Assembly: GCF_014851865.1 (NCBI RefSeq)
Contig: NZ_JACVAM010000005.1
Coordinates: 124,001 to 188,000 of the forward strand
From: Pseudomonas sp. PDM16
GTDB lineage: Bacteria; Pseudomonadota; Gammaproteobacteria; Pseudomonadales; Pseudomonadaceae
Direction: 5' to 3'
DNA: 64,000 nt
The translations under genes and the position numbers were made by a program. Position 1 is the first letter of the stretch; every line of letters begins with the position of its first letter. Below, one piece after another: positions 1-8,473 of the stretch. The notes under the pieces were generated by a model. That model did not search any database. It was given only the letters and a program-made list of their open reading frames with translations, and was not told the DNA's origin.

Positions 1-450
1 AAGCAGTCCCCGGTGGCCGTGGTGTTGCTGGATGTCGACCACTTCAAGCGCTTCAACGACACCTTTGGCCACGAGGCCGGTGACCTGGTGCTGCGTCACC
101 TGGCCACGGAAATGAAGCGCAACGTGCGCACCAGCGACCTGGCCTGTCGCTATGGCGGTGAGGAGTTCTGCCTGGTGATGCCGGAGATCAGCCGCGAAGA
201 TGCCGTCGAGCGTTGCGAATCGCTGCGTCTCGCGGTGAGCCGCCAGCAGGTGCGCTACGGCGGCCAGCCGCTGGGCCCCATCAATATCTCGCTTGGCCTG
301 GCCTGGTTCCCGCAGGATGGCGAGCAGATGGACGCGCTGCTGCACGCCGCCGACTTGGCTCTTTACCAGGCCAAGCGCAGCGGGCGTAATCGGCTGTGCG
401 TCTACCGCCGGGAAATGGACGGCGCCGCGGAGGAAGCGCCGTCCAGCTGA
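1..450 (+). CDS. Diguanylate cyclase GGDEF domain, C-terminal part
   Basis: Open at the left edge, so only the last ~149 residues are present. They form most of a GGDEF domain, which condenses two GTP into the second messenger c-di-GMP. The substrate-binding region [18 protein letters not shown] and the active-site motif RYGGEEF (around residue 53 of the fragment) are both intact, so a working cyclase is expected. The C-terminal tail after the domain is short. The sensory N-terminus lies outside the window, so the signal it responds to is unknown. The last 49 bases overlap the end of the convergent membrane-protein gene. Confidence 0.93.
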   Translation, partial: KQSPVAVVLLDVDHFKRFNDTFGHEAGDLVLRHLATEMKRNVRTSDLACRYGGEEFCLVMPEISREDAVERCESLRLAVSRQQVRYGGQPLGPINISLGLAWFPQDGEQMDALLHAADLALYQAKRSGRNRLCVYRREMDGAAEEAPSS

Positions 451-1091
451 ACCGGCCTGGCGAGCAATGCGAGCGCCGAGGCGGCAATACCGAACTGGCC
501 CAGCCAGTAGCTGAGAATGATGGCGTAGCGCGCACCTTCGAATGGCGCAACGAAACGGTTGATGCCGATAAGACTGTCCGACAGCACGAACAGTGCAGCA
601 CCGCCAGCCGCCAGCCAGGCGGAGGAGGCTGCCACCACACCGATCCGGGCCAATGCGCGCCACAGCATGGCGCCAATGGCCAGACTGTATAGCGCTACCG
701 GCAGCACCAGCGTCCCGAGGCCGCTGCTGGCCAGCACGAAGAACATGCCGCCGCCCACCAGCGCCGCGATCAGCAGGTCGAGCGCGGCCAGGCGGCGGGT
801 ATCGCCCAGATACGCCACCAGATAGGCCAGGTGAGCCAGCAGGAAGGCACCCAGGCCGAACACGAACAGATCCGCCGGCCACTCCAGCAACATGTCACCC
901 AGTAGCGACAGGCCTAGCCCGATGGCGATCCAGCGTCGGTAGGCGCCGGCGGGTGCCTCGCGTAACCAGATCAGCAGGCAGATTACCGGTATCGGCTTGC
1001 TCAGCAGGCGCAGCCAGGGCAGTTCGAGTTGGTGGCCGAGAAGGAACAGCGTGGCGCCCGCGAGGGCGACGATCAGGAGCAGTGAGCGCAT
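402..1091 (-). CDS. Lysoplasmalogenase-like YhhN/TMEM86 membrane protein
   Basis: A 229-residue protein of about eight hydrophobic helices beginning MRSLLLIVALAG. The short polar segments include SKPIPVICLL and LSLLGDMLLEW, which fit the YhhN/TMEM86 family of integral membrane lysoplasmalogenases; some members hydrolyse the vinyl-ether bond of lysoplasmalogen. The family match is by pattern and the substrate in this organism is not known. The gene converges on the GGDEF gene and overlaps its 3' end by 49 bases, so no terminator can lie between them. Confidence 0.8.
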   Translation of the reverse strand: MRSLLLIVALAGATLFLLGHQLELPWLRLLSKPIPVICLLIWLREAPAGAYRRWIAIGLGLSLLGDMLLEWPADLFVFGLGAFLLAHLAYLVAYLGDTRRLAALDLLIAALVGGGMFFVLASSGLGTLVLPVALYSLAIGAMLWRALARIGVVAASSAWLAAGGAALFVLSDSLIGINRFVAPFEGARYAIILSYWLGQFGIAASALALLARPVQLDGASSAAPSISRR

Positions 1092-1180
1092 GGTGGGTTT
1101 CTCTTGTTGTTTGCGCCCATTATTGCCATTGCGCTGGCCGAGGCCAGTACAACGTATGCCAGCCCTGGTGGCTTATCGCG

Positions 1181-1465
1181 TCAGTGGCTGATGCCGAAGG
1201 TGCTGAACGGCAACAGTAGACAGGTCGCCAACCTGGGGTAGCGGGCGCCGAAGATGGCGCCGAGCAGCGCACCAGCCAATGCCCAGAGGGCGAACTGGCT
1301 CAGCGAGGATAGCGCTGGCTCGAAGGCCAGGCGCCCCAGGCCAGCTATCCAGAACGAAGCCAGGGCGCCGATCACGGCCCCGGCCGCGCGGTCCCGCCTG
1401 CGAATGGGCGAATGCCACCAGGTAGAGAATTGCTGGCGCTTATGGCTGAAGAACCGGCGCAACAA
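1181..1465 (-). CDS. Small hypothetical membrane protein
   Basis: A 94-residue protein: a basic N-terminus (MLRRFFSHKRQQF) followed by two hydrophobic, Gly/Ala-rich segments (AAGAVIGALASFWIAGLG and ALWALAGALLGAIFGA) typical of a small inner-membrane protein with glycine-zipper-like helices. I do not recognise a family or function. It ends 89 bases before the start side of the lysoplasmalogenase-like gene on the same strand and its start lies 4 bases downstream of the stop of the protease-inhibitor lipoprotein, so the three could be co-transcribed. Confidence 0.6.
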   Translation of the reverse strand: MLRRFFSHKRQQFSTWWHSPIRRRDRAAGAVIGALASFWIAGLGRLAFEPALSSLSQFALWALAGALLGAIFGARYPRLATCLLLPFSTFGISH

Positions 1466-1468
1466 AGA

Positions 1469-1870
1469 TCAACGAACCTCGATCTGACAGTCGACGGTCT
1501 TGGCGGGCGCTACGTCCACTTCCCATGGCTGCTGATACTGCATCTGCAAACGACCCTGGCCGGGTTGATAGGCCTGGTAACGCCAGGTGGACTGCCCGCC
1601 GGCCCCGACCAGCCCGGCATCTTCCGGCGTCACATAAACCTCTGGCCCCAGGCTGCGCAGCACGCCAGGTGCGGCGTCGGTCACTATCCAGCGGAAGCCC
1701 GTAGTGGGATTGCTTGGCAGGGTGATGTTCAGGGTCTGGCCGCTATTCAGCTCCATCGGGCATTTGCCCAGCTGCTTCTCCTCCACGCTCACACTGGACC
1801 TCGGCTGCGAGGTGCAGGCGGTGAGCAGGGCGAGGCTGCAGGGTAGCAGCAGGCGGTAGGTACGATTCAT
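1469..1870 (-). CDS. icp: Inhibitor of cysteine peptidase (chagasin/I42 family) lipoprotein
   Basis: A 133-residue protein with a lipoprotein signal (basic MNRTYR, hydrophobic core, lipobox LLTAC with Cys19), so it should be lipidated in the envelope. The mature part carries the chagasin/ICP hallmark loop SNPTTGFRW (about residues 53-61), followed by a GAGGQSTW segment and a YQQPWEV strand corresponding to the other inhibitory loops. The family tightly inhibits papain-like cysteine peptidases. It sits just downstream of a Lon-like protease gene on the same strand; in P. aeruginosa an icp gene is next to asrA, as I recall. The ATG at 1870 is chosen because the signal peptide starts there. Confidence 0.88.
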   Translation of the reverse strand: MNRTYRLLLPCSLALLTACTSQPRSSVSVEEKQLGKCPMELNSGQTLNITLPSNPTTGFRWIVTDAAPGVLRSLGPEVYVTPEDAGLVGAGGQSTWRYQAYQPGQGRLQMQYQQPWEVDVAPAKTVDCQIEVR

Positions 1871-1968
1871 GGCGGACTCCTGTCGAGCGGAAACCTGCAC
1901 AGCATAGCGTCTGCGCTGCCCAGCGGGCGAGGCAAGACCGTGTGGGGTTGGTCTCGCTGTTGCCGGGC

Positions 1969-4380
1969 TCAAGCGAACAGTACCTTCGCCACATCCGAGT
2001 AGCGTCTGGCGAAGTGCACAGTCAGACCTTCCTTCAGGTAGTCCGGCAGCTCTGCAAAGTCGCCGCGGTTGGCCTCGGGCAGGATCAGTTCGAAGATCTT
2101 CTGACGGCGCGCGGCGATCACTTTCTCGCGTACCCCGCCGATGGCCAGCACCTGGCCGGTGAGGGTCAGCTCGCCGGTCATGGCCACTCCTTTCTTCGGT
2201 GCCTGGTTGCGGGCCAGGGATAGCAGAGCGCTGGCCATGCTGATGCCGGCACTGGGACCGTCCTTGGGTGTGGCGCCTTCCGGGACATGCAGGTGGACGA
2301 AGGCCTGGTCGAAGAAGGTCGCATCGCCGCCGAATTTCTTCAGGTTCGCGCCGATGTAGCTGTAGGCGATCTCCGCCGACTCCTTCATCACCTCGCCGAG
2401 CTGGCCGGTGAGCTTGAAACCGCGGTTGAGCGTGTGGATGCGCGTGGCCTCGATTGGCAGGGTGGCGCCTCCCATGCTGGTCCAGGCCAGGCCGGTGATC
2501 ACGCCGGTGCCGTTGAACACCTGCTCGCCGCGGAACACCGGCATGCCCAGGTAACCCTCCAGGTCCTTGGGGCCGATCTTCACGGGCTTGCCAGGATCGT
2601 CCAGCAGTTGCACCACGGCCTTGCGCACCAGCTTGCCCAGCTGCTTTTCCAGCTGCCGCACACCGGCCTCGCGGGCGTAGCCCTCGATCACCGCGCGTAG
2701 CGCCGAGTCGTTGATGCTCAACTGATTCTTGCTCACCCCCGCGCGCTCCAGCTGGCGTGGCCACAGATGGCGCTTGGCGATGGCCAGCTTCTCCTCGGCG
2801 ATGTAGCCGGACAGGCGGATCACCTCCATGCGGTCGAGCAGCGGCCCGGGGATGGAGTCGAGGGTGTTGGCGGTGCAGACGAACAGTACCTTGGACAGGT
2901 CCAGGCGAAGGTCCAGGTAGTGGTCGAGGAACTCGACGTTCTGCTCCGGGTCGAGGGTCTCCAGCAGAGCCGAGGCCGGATCGCCCTGGTAGCTGGCGCC
3001 CATCTTGTCGATCTCGTCGAGCATGATCACCGGGTTCATCACCTCGGCCTCCTTCAGCGCCTGCACCAGCTTGCCAGGCATGGCGCCGATGTAGGTGCGG
3101 CGGTGGCCCTTGATCTCCGCCTCGTCACGCATGCCGCCGACACTGAAGCGATAGAACGGTCGGCCGAGGGATTCGGCGATGGACTTGCCGATGCTGGTCT
3201 TGCCCACGCCGGGCGGGCCGACCAGCAACACGATGCTGCCGGAAATCTCGCCCTTGAAGGCGCCGACGGCGAGGAACTCGGTGATGCGCGCCTTGATGTC
3301 GTCCATGCCGGCGTGGTGCTTGTCCAGCACCTGGCGGGCGTGGCCGAGGTCGAGCTTGTCTTGGCCGAACACGCCCCAGGGCAGGGCGGTGGCCCAGTCC
3401 AGGTAGTTGCGGGTGACGGCGTATTCCGGCGAGCCGGTTTCTAGGATCGCCAGCTTGTGCAGTTCCTCGTCGATACGCTTCCTGGCCTGCTCGGGCAGGG
3501 TCTTGCCGGCCAGGCGCTCGCGGAACTCGTCGGCATCGGCGCTGCGGTCGTCCTTGGTGATGCCCAGCTCCTGCTGGATCACCTTGAGCTGTTCCTTGAG
3601 GAAGAATTCGCGCTGGTGCTCGCCGATCTTGCGGTCGACCTCGGCGGACAGCTCGTTCTGCAGGCGCGCGACCTCCACTTCCTTGCGCAGCAGCGGTAGC
3701 ACTTTTTCCATACGGCGCAGGATCGGCACGCAGTCGAGCACCTCCTGCAGCACGCTGGCCGGCGCGGTGGTCAGGGCGGCGGCGAAGTCAGTGAGCGGCG
3801 ACGGATCGTTGGGGCTGAAGCGGTTCAGGTAATTCTTCAGTTCCTCGCTGTACAGCGGGTTGAGCGGCAGCAGCTCCTTGATCGCATTGATCAGCGCCAT
3901 GGCGTAGGCCTTGACCTCGTCACGCTGGTCATTGGGGCTCGGCGGGTACTCCACTTCGGCCAGGTAGGGCGGGCGATGGCGCTTGAGCCAGCCGCGCACC
4001 TTGACCCGGCCCAGGCCCTGGGCAACGAACTGCAGCTTGCCGTCGACGCGGCTGGCCTGGTGGATCTTCACCAGGGTGCCATGCATCGGCAGGCTGTCGG
4101 TATCGAAGTGGCGCGGGTCCGTCACCGGCTGGTCGACGTAGAACAGGGCCAGGCACTTGTGCTCGGTATTGGCCACTAGCTCCAGGGTCTCTGCCCAGTG
4201 CTCCTCGTTGACGATTACCGGTAATACCTGGGCCGGAAAGAAGGGGCGGTTGTGGATGGGGAGCACGTACAGCTTGTCCGGCAGTGACTGGCCGGGTAAG
4301 GCGAGATGGGTGGCCTGGCGGTGTGCCTCGGCTTCGATGTATTCGGAACTGTATTCGTTACTGCTGTCCTGATCGCTCAT
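1969..4380 (-). CDS. asrA: Lon-type ATP-dependent serine protease, AsrA-like
   Basis: An 803-residue cytosolic AAA+ protease. In order: a LON substrate-binding N-domain (LYVLPIHNRPFFPAQVLP), a coiled region, the AAA+ module with Walker A GPPGVGKTS (~385) and Walker B VIMLDEIDK (~455), and the protease domain with the catalytic serine in PKDGPSAG (~708) and lysine in GVREKVIAARR (~751). All catalytic residues are present. The longer N-domain and the icp neighbour fit the second Lon of pseudomonads (AsrA, tied to the heat-shock-like response to aminoglycosides) rather than housekeeping Lon. The ATG at 4380 fits the family N-terminus; the frame stays open upstream without other support. It is divergent from an AraC gene across ~184 bases. 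Confidence 0.9.
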   Translation of the reverse strand: MSDQDSSNEYSSEYIEAEAHRQATHLALPGQSLPDKLYVLPIHNRPFFPAQVLPVIVNEEHWAETLELVANTEHKCLALFYVDQPVTDPRHFDTDSLPMHGTLVKIHQASRVDGKLQFVAQGLGRVKVRGWLKRHRPPYLAEVEYPPSPNDQRDEVKAYAMALINAIKELLPLNPLYSEELKNYLNRFSPNDPSPLTDFAAALTTAPASVLQEVLDCVPILRRMEKVLPLLRKEVEVARLQNELSAEVDRKIGEHQREFFLKEQLKVIQQELGITKDDRSADADEFRERLAGKTLPEQARKRIDEELHKLAILETGSPEYAVTRNYLDWATALPWGVFGQDKLDLGHARQVLDKHHAGMDDIKARITEFLAVGAFKGEISGSIVLLVGPPGVGKTSIGKSIAESLGRPFYRFSVGGMRDEAEIKGHRRTYIGAMPGKLVQALKEAEVMNPVIMLDEIDKMGASYQGDPASALLETLDPEQNVEFLDHYLDLRLDLSKVLFVCTANTLDSIPGPLLDRMEVIRLSGYIAEEKLAIAKRHLWPRQLERAGVSKNQLSINDSALRAVIEGYAREAGVRQLEKQLGKLVRKAVVQLLDDPGKPVKIGPKDLEGYLGMPVFRGEQVFNGTGVITGLAWTSMGGATLPIEATRIHTLNRGFKLTGQLGEVMKESAEIAYSYIGANLKKFGGDATFFDQAFVHLHVPEGATPKDGPSAGISMASALLSLARNQAPKKGVAMTGELTLTGQVLAIGGVREKVIAARRQKIFELILPEANRGDFAELPDYLKEGLTVHFARRYSDVAKVLFA

Positions 4381-4564
4381 TGCGGCCCTGTCTACGGAAC
4401 GGGTGATGCGAGTTAGATGGGGAGAGGGCGTCGGCATTTCAATACTATTATCTGGTTGCTCCTTGTTTATGGGTTTGGTGCAACCTTCGCCATTTGTCGG
4501 TGCTACTGCCTCTTTTCTGTCGAAGTGGTTAAAGTGCAACCCTGTCCCGCTTCGGTGCATCGCC

Positions 4565-5317
4565 ATGCTCAATGCCCGCCTCGCATGCCTGGACAACCAG
4601 GCCCACGAACACGCCCACGACTACCATCAATTGGTCATGTCGCTGTCCGGTCGTGCGGAATTCGAGGTCGAAGGTCGTGGCGGCGAGGTTTGTCGCATGC
4701 GTGCCTGCCTGGTGCCGGGCGATGCCGATCATCAGTTCGCCGGCATGGGTGATAACCGCATGCTGATCCTCGATCTGGACGAACGTGACACCTCGCCGGA
4801 AGATCTCAGCCTGCTCTCCCAGCTGTTCGAGAGTCCGCGCTACCCGACGCTGGATGCCGACTTCCAGAACCTGCTGAGCTATGCCGGTGCGGAGTTGGCT
4901 CGCTATGGCAGCGACCCGCACCTGGCCCGCGCCCTCGGTGGCGTGCTGCTACGCGCGTTGCATCTGCGCCTGTTCGGCGAGCGCGGCCGCGGCGCCATCG
5001 CCAACCTCGACATCGGCCGGCTTGACGCCTACATAGTCGAGCACCTGGCACGGCGCATCACGGTGATCGAGCTGGCCCAGGTGGCTTGCCTCAGCCCCAG
5101 CCATTTCCACGCCCAGTTCAAGGACAGCGTGGGGCTGACCCCGCACCAGTACCTGCTCAAGACGCGCCTCGACCATGCTGCGCGCCTGCTGCGAGAGAGC
5201 CCGTTGCCGCTGGTACGGATCGCCGAGGAGTGCGGCTTCTCCAGCCAGAGTGCGCTGACCACGGCCATGCGACGCTACGTGGGGCTTACACCCAAGCGCC
5301 TGCGCGGTCTGCAGTAG
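4565..5317 (+). CDS. AraC-family transcriptional regulator
   Basis: A 250-residue regulator. The N-terminal half has a cupin-like sensor with His-rich start (HEHAHDYHQLVMSLSG), and the C-terminal ~100 residues form the two helix-turn-helix motifs of AraC/XylS proteins (VIELAQVACLSPSHFHAQFK and IAEECGFSSQSALTTAMRR), ending in GLTPKRLR. The frame is open upstream, but the ATG at 4565 gives the normal cupin start. It is divergent from the Lon-like gene. A regulator called PruR (proline utilisation) occupies this place in P. aeruginosa by my recollection; without comparison I leave the symbol blank. Confidence 0.88.
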   Translation: MLNARLACLDNQAHEHAHDYHQLVMSLSGRAEFEVEGRGGEVCRMRACLVPGDADHQFAGMGDNRMLILDLDERDTSPEDLSLLSQLFESPRYPTLDADFQNLLSYAGAELARYGSDPHLARALGGVLLRALHLRLFGERGRGAIANLDIGRLDAYIVEHLARRITVIELAQVACLSPSHFHAQFKDSVGLTPHQYLLKTRLDHAARLLRESPLPLVRIAEECGFSSQSALTTAMRRYVGLTPKRLRGLQ

Positions 5318-5321
5318 CGTC

Positions 5322-6176
5322 TCAGTCGCCGATCGCCACCGGGCGTGCAGGATCGGTGACCCATTCGCTCCACGAGCCTGCGTACAGCGGCGCCAGCGGG
5401 TAGCCGGCCAGGCTCATGGCGAACAGGTTGTGGCAGGCGGTGACGCCCGAGCCGCAGTAGGCAACCAACTCCTCCACCGGGCGCGCGCCGCGCAGGGCGT
5501 CGAAGCGGGCACGCAGCTGTTCGGCTGGCAGGAAGCGGCCATTGTTGCCCAGATTGTCGGTAAACACCGCGCACTGGGCGCCTGGGATATGCCCGGCCAC
5601 CGGGTCCAGGGGCTCCACCTCGCCGCGGAAGCGGGGCAGGGCGCGCGCGTCGAGCAGGGTCAGCTCGGCGCTGCCAAGGCGTTGTTGCAGCTGGGCGGCG
5701 GCGAGTAGAAGCGAGGCGTCCGGCTGACCGGTAAAACTGCCCGCCTGGTCCGCGGGCTTGTCGGAGTCCAGGGCCTGGCCGGCATCCTTCCAGGCCTTCA
5801 GTCCACCATCGAGCAGGAACACGCCATCGCGCTTGCCCAGCCAGGTCAACAGCCACCAGGCACGGGCAGCGAAGGCGCCTGGGCCGTCATCGTAGAGCAC
5901 CACTGTCGAATCGTTATTGATGCCCCAGGCGCGCAGACTGTTGACCATTGCTGCGGCCTCCGGCAGCGGGTGGCGGCCGGTCACGCCCTTGGTCTTCGGT
6001 CCCGACAGGTCGTGCTCCAAGTCGGCGAAGCGGGCGCCGGGGATATGCCCGTCGCCATAGCTGCGGGCGCCGTAGGTCGGATCGTCGAGGGCGAAGCGGC
6101 AGTCGAGAACCACCAGGTTCGGCTCCTGCAGGCGGGACTGCAGGTGTTCGGCGGTGATCAGCTGGGCGAGTGGCAT
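5322..6176 (-). CDS. sseA: 3-mercaptopyruvate sulfurtransferase / rhodanese
   Basis: A 284-residue protein made of two rhodanese domains. The first (residues ~1-130) contains VVLDCRFALDD but lacks an active cysteine; the second carries the catalytic loop CGSGVTA (Cys about residue 240), the form typical of 3-mercaptopyruvate sulfurtransferase rather than thiosulfate sulfurtransferase (CRxGx[R/T]). It transfers sulfur from 3-mercaptopyruvate to thiol acceptors or cyanide in the cytoplasm. It converges on the AraC gene with a 4-base gap. Confidence 0.88.
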   Translation of the reverse strand: MPLAQLITAEHLQSRLQEPNLVVLDCRFALDDPTYGARSYGDGHIPGARFADLEHDLSGPKTKGVTGRHPLPEAAAMVNSLRAWGINNDSTVVLYDDGPGAFAARAWWLLTWLGKRDGVFLLDGGLKAWKDAGQALDSDKPADQAGSFTGQPDASLLLAAAQLQQRLGSAELTLLDARALPRFRGEVEPLDPVAGHIPGAQCAVFTDNLGNNGRFLPAEQLRARFDALRGARPVEELVAYCGSGVTACHNLFAMSLAGYPLAPLYAGSWSEWVTDPARPVAIGD

Positions 6177-6266
6177 GGAACCTCCTGTGTCGAAATCATG
6201 GCCAGTCGCATCATAAGGACAGCCACGAATAACCAGAAGCGACCCGGAGACCTTTTGCGGCTCGTA

Positions 6267-6406
6267 GAACCCGCCTACGGCCTTCTGAATCAGAGCCAGA
6301 CAAGACAATAGCGGCCGAGAGAACGCAGTTTGCGATCTGCAAATAAGCACTCCGAAGCCGTTTCTAACGCAGTTTGGCCGGTATTCAGGAGGACGTAGAT
6401 GAGGTC
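6267..6406. repeat. Palindromic 140-bp element, copy A
   Basis: Imperfect long palindrome whose ends (GAACCCGCCTACGGCCTTC at the left, inverted at 6383-6406) are terminal inverted repeats. The interior contains CAGAGCCAGACAAG and, on the far side, CACTCCGAAGCCGTTTCTAACGC and GGCCGGTATTCAGGAGG. It is clearly related to the elements at 19904-20044 and 20353-20475. No coding potential. It fills most of the space between the sulfurtransferase and acyltransferase start codons. Confidence 0.75.
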
Positions 6407-6437
6407 TTGCAGCGGTTCGCCATGTGAGGACGTCATT

Positions 6438-7229
6438 ATGCTCAGCCTGCAACCTGCCATCGAAAGCGCCAACCTGGCTCGCCGCGTCGGCGTTGTTCTC
6501 GGAACCGCGCTGGTCACTCTGTACTACTGCATCCTGATTCTGCTGCGCGGGGTGTGCGGGCGTTTGCGCCGCACCGACGTGGACCGCTACACCCGGCGCT
6601 GGTCGGGGCTGCTGTTGCGGCTGGTACGCATGAATCTCAGCGTGCATGGCGCGATGCCGGACTTCAACGATGGTCGGCGCTACATCCTGCTCAGTACCCA
6701 TGCCAGCCACTACGACATTCCCGCCAGCTTCGTCGCCTTGCCGGGCTCGATCCGTATGCTGGCGAAGAAGGAGCTGTTTGGCATCCCAGTGTTCGGTGCT
6801 GCGATCCGCGCCGCCGAGTTTCCCTCGGTGGACCGGCACAACCGCCACCAGGCGGTGAAGGATCTGGAGAAGGCTCGCCGCATGATGGAGAGCGGCATCG
6901 TCTTGTGGGCCGCGCCCGAGGGCACGCGTTCGAAGGATGGCCAGCTGTTGCCTTTCAAGAAGGGCTGTTTCCACCTGGCCCTGGATACCAACGCGATCAT
7001 CGTGCCGATCGCCTTCCGTGGCATATCCGAGGTGCTGCCGGCGCGCACCTGGCGCTTCAACCTGGGCCTGCCGGTGCAGCTGCACATCGGTGCACCGATC
7101 GATGCCAGCCGCTACAACGTCGAACAGCTGCCCGAGTTGATGGCGCAGACCTGCCTGAGCATGCAGGGCCTGCTGGGTGATCCAGCGACCAGCGTGGTGC
7201 CGATCAGGCTGACCGAGCAGCCGGTCTGA
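6438..7229 (+). CDS. 1-acyl-sn-glycerol-3-phosphate acyltransferase (PlsC-like)
   Basis: A 263-residue membrane-associated acyltransferase. An N-terminal transmembrane helix (VVLGTALVTLYYCILILL) precedes the catalytic H(X4)D box in STHASHYD (His about residue 87), the acyl-acceptor motif with PSVDRHN, and the phosphate-binding box PEGTRSKDG (~160). It should transfer an acyl chain to lysophosphatidic acid or a related lysolipid. The ATG at 6438 begins a standard N-terminus; a longer frame upstream runs into the palindromic repeat. A strong terminator follows directly. Confidence 0.88.
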   Translation: MLSLQPAIESANLARRVGVVLGTALVTLYYCILILLRGVCGRLRRTDVDRYTRRWSGLLLRLVRMNLSVHGAMPDFNDGRRYILLSTHASHYDIPASFVALPGSIRMLAKKELFGIPVFGAAIRAAEFPSVDRHNRHQAVKDLEKARRMMESGIVLWAAPEGTRSKDGQLLPFKKGCFHLALDTNAIIVPIAFRGISEVLPARTWRFNLGLPVQLHIGAPIDASRYNVEQLPELMAQTCLSMQGLLGDPATSVVPIRLTEQPV

Positions 7230-7231
7230 AC

Positions 7232-7260
7232 GAAAAAGCCCGCCGATTGGCGGGCTTTTT
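7232..7260. terminator. Bidirectional rho-independent terminator
   Basis: Perfect 12-bp stem AAAAAGCCCGCC / GGCGGGCTTTTT around a GATT loop, with a U-run on either strand. It sits between the convergent acyltransferase and SMP-30-like genes and can serve both. Confidence 0.93.
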
Positions 7261-7277
7261 CATGGAGCGGCAGGCCC

Positions 7278-8336
7278 TCAGCGAATCTTCAGCTTGCCGA
7301 TGCGGTCGTTGTCCAGGCTGCCCAGGTACAGATAGTCGCCTACCGGCTTCACCGAGGTGACCATGCGCAGGTGGGTGCCACTGGTGTCGTGCAGGCTCTG
7401 CACGATCTCGCCTTTCTCGTTGAGGGCAATGGCCAGACCGTAGGATGCCGGCTTCGGCCACAGTGCGCGCGGCAGCTTGGCCAGCTGGGTCTTGAGCCAG
7501 GGTTGGTTCTGGAGGAAGTCGGCGTCGCTCTTGCGCGGGGTCGGCAGGGCCACCCAGAAGGTGCCGGCACGGTCGCCCTGCAGGTTGTCCGGCATGCCCG
7601 GCAGGTTGTCGGCGAACAGATCGTGGGTGCCAGCCTTGTCGCCCTTCAGCCAATAGCGCTGGATGCGGTAGCGATAAGTCTCGTTGACCAGTACGAAGTC
7701 CTCGTTCTGCGACAGGGCCACTCCGTTGGCGAAGTACAGGTCCTTGAGCAGTACTTCGGTCTTACCGCTGGCCGGATCGAACACCATCAGGCGTCCGTAA
7801 GGGCGGCCTTCGAGCAGGTCGAGCAGGTAGTCCGGCTGCTGGAACTTGCTGGAGGCGTCGGTGAAGTAGATGCGCCCGTCACTGGCGATATCCAGGTCGT
7901 CGGTGAAGACGAAGGGCACGCCTTCGGCCTCGGTGGCCAGCACTTCGATCTTGCCGGCTGGATCGATGCGCAGCAGACCTTTGTAAGCGTCGGCGAGAAT
8001 CAGGTTGCCCTGGGCGTCGAAGTCCATGCCCAGGGGGCGGCCACCGGTGGCAGTGAAGGTCTCGGCCTTGCCATCGGTGATGCGGATCACCCGGCCGTCA
8101 TGCAGGCCGGCATAGACCCGGCCCTGGGCATCCACTGCGGTGTCTTCCGGGCCGTGGATCTGTCCCTGGCCAAGCAGCTCGGCCTTCATCAGGGTGTCGT
8201 TGGGCTCCAGAGCGCCGGTCATCAACGGCGCGGTCTGTGGTTTCCAGGCCAGTGGGCTGATGGGGCTGGGGGTGAAATAGAGAAAGGCGGCGATGGCCAG
8301 ACTGACCAGCACGAGGAAGCCGAGGATTTTCTTCAT
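7278..8336 (-). CDS. SMP-30/strictosidine-synthase-like beta-propeller protein
   Basis: A 352-residue protein with an N-terminal membrane anchor (MKKILGFLVLVSLAIAAFLYF) and a six-bladed beta-propeller. Repeated blade motifs such as GPEDTAVDAQGRVYAGLHDG, GRPLGMDFDAQGNLILAD and DDLDIASDGRIYFTDAS are those of the SMP-30/gluconolactonase and strictosidine-synthase-like superfamily. Most act as lactonases or esterases with a bound divalent metal. The anchor suggests a periplasm-facing enzyme; its substrate cannot be told from sequence. The ATG at 8336 is taken since the anchor begins there. Confidence 0.82.
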   Translation of the reverse strand: MKKILGFLVLVSLAIAAFLYFTPSPISPLAWKPQTAPLMTGALEPNDTLMKAELLGQGQIHGPEDTAVDAQGRVYAGLHDGRVIRITDGKAETFTATGGRPLGMDFDAQGNLILADAYKGLLRIDPAGKIEVLATEAEGVPFVFTDDLDIASDGRIYFTDASSKFQQPDYLLDLLEGRPYGRLMVFDPASGKTEVLLKDLYFANGVALSQNEDFVLVNETYRYRIQRYWLKGDKAGTHDLFADNLPGMPDNLQGDRAGTFWVALPTPRKSDADFLQNQPWLKTQLAKLPRALWPKPASYGLAIALNEKGEIVQSLHDTSGTHLRMVTSVKPVGDYLYLGSLDNDRIGKLKIR

Positions 8337-8473
8337 TATTGGTTTTCTTCCCTGGGTTGCGGTGCGCCGCAGTGTACACGCTGCTGTGGCTGGGGTTGCG
8401 AGCACAAGGGGCGTGAATGCCCGGTATCAGCCGCAGGCATATATACTGCGCGGCATCAATCAAGGAGTGCCGC

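Noticed and set aside
4403-4564. N-terminal extension of the AraC regulator
   Set aside because: The extra 54 codons have no similarity to AraC sensors and cross the divergent promoter region.
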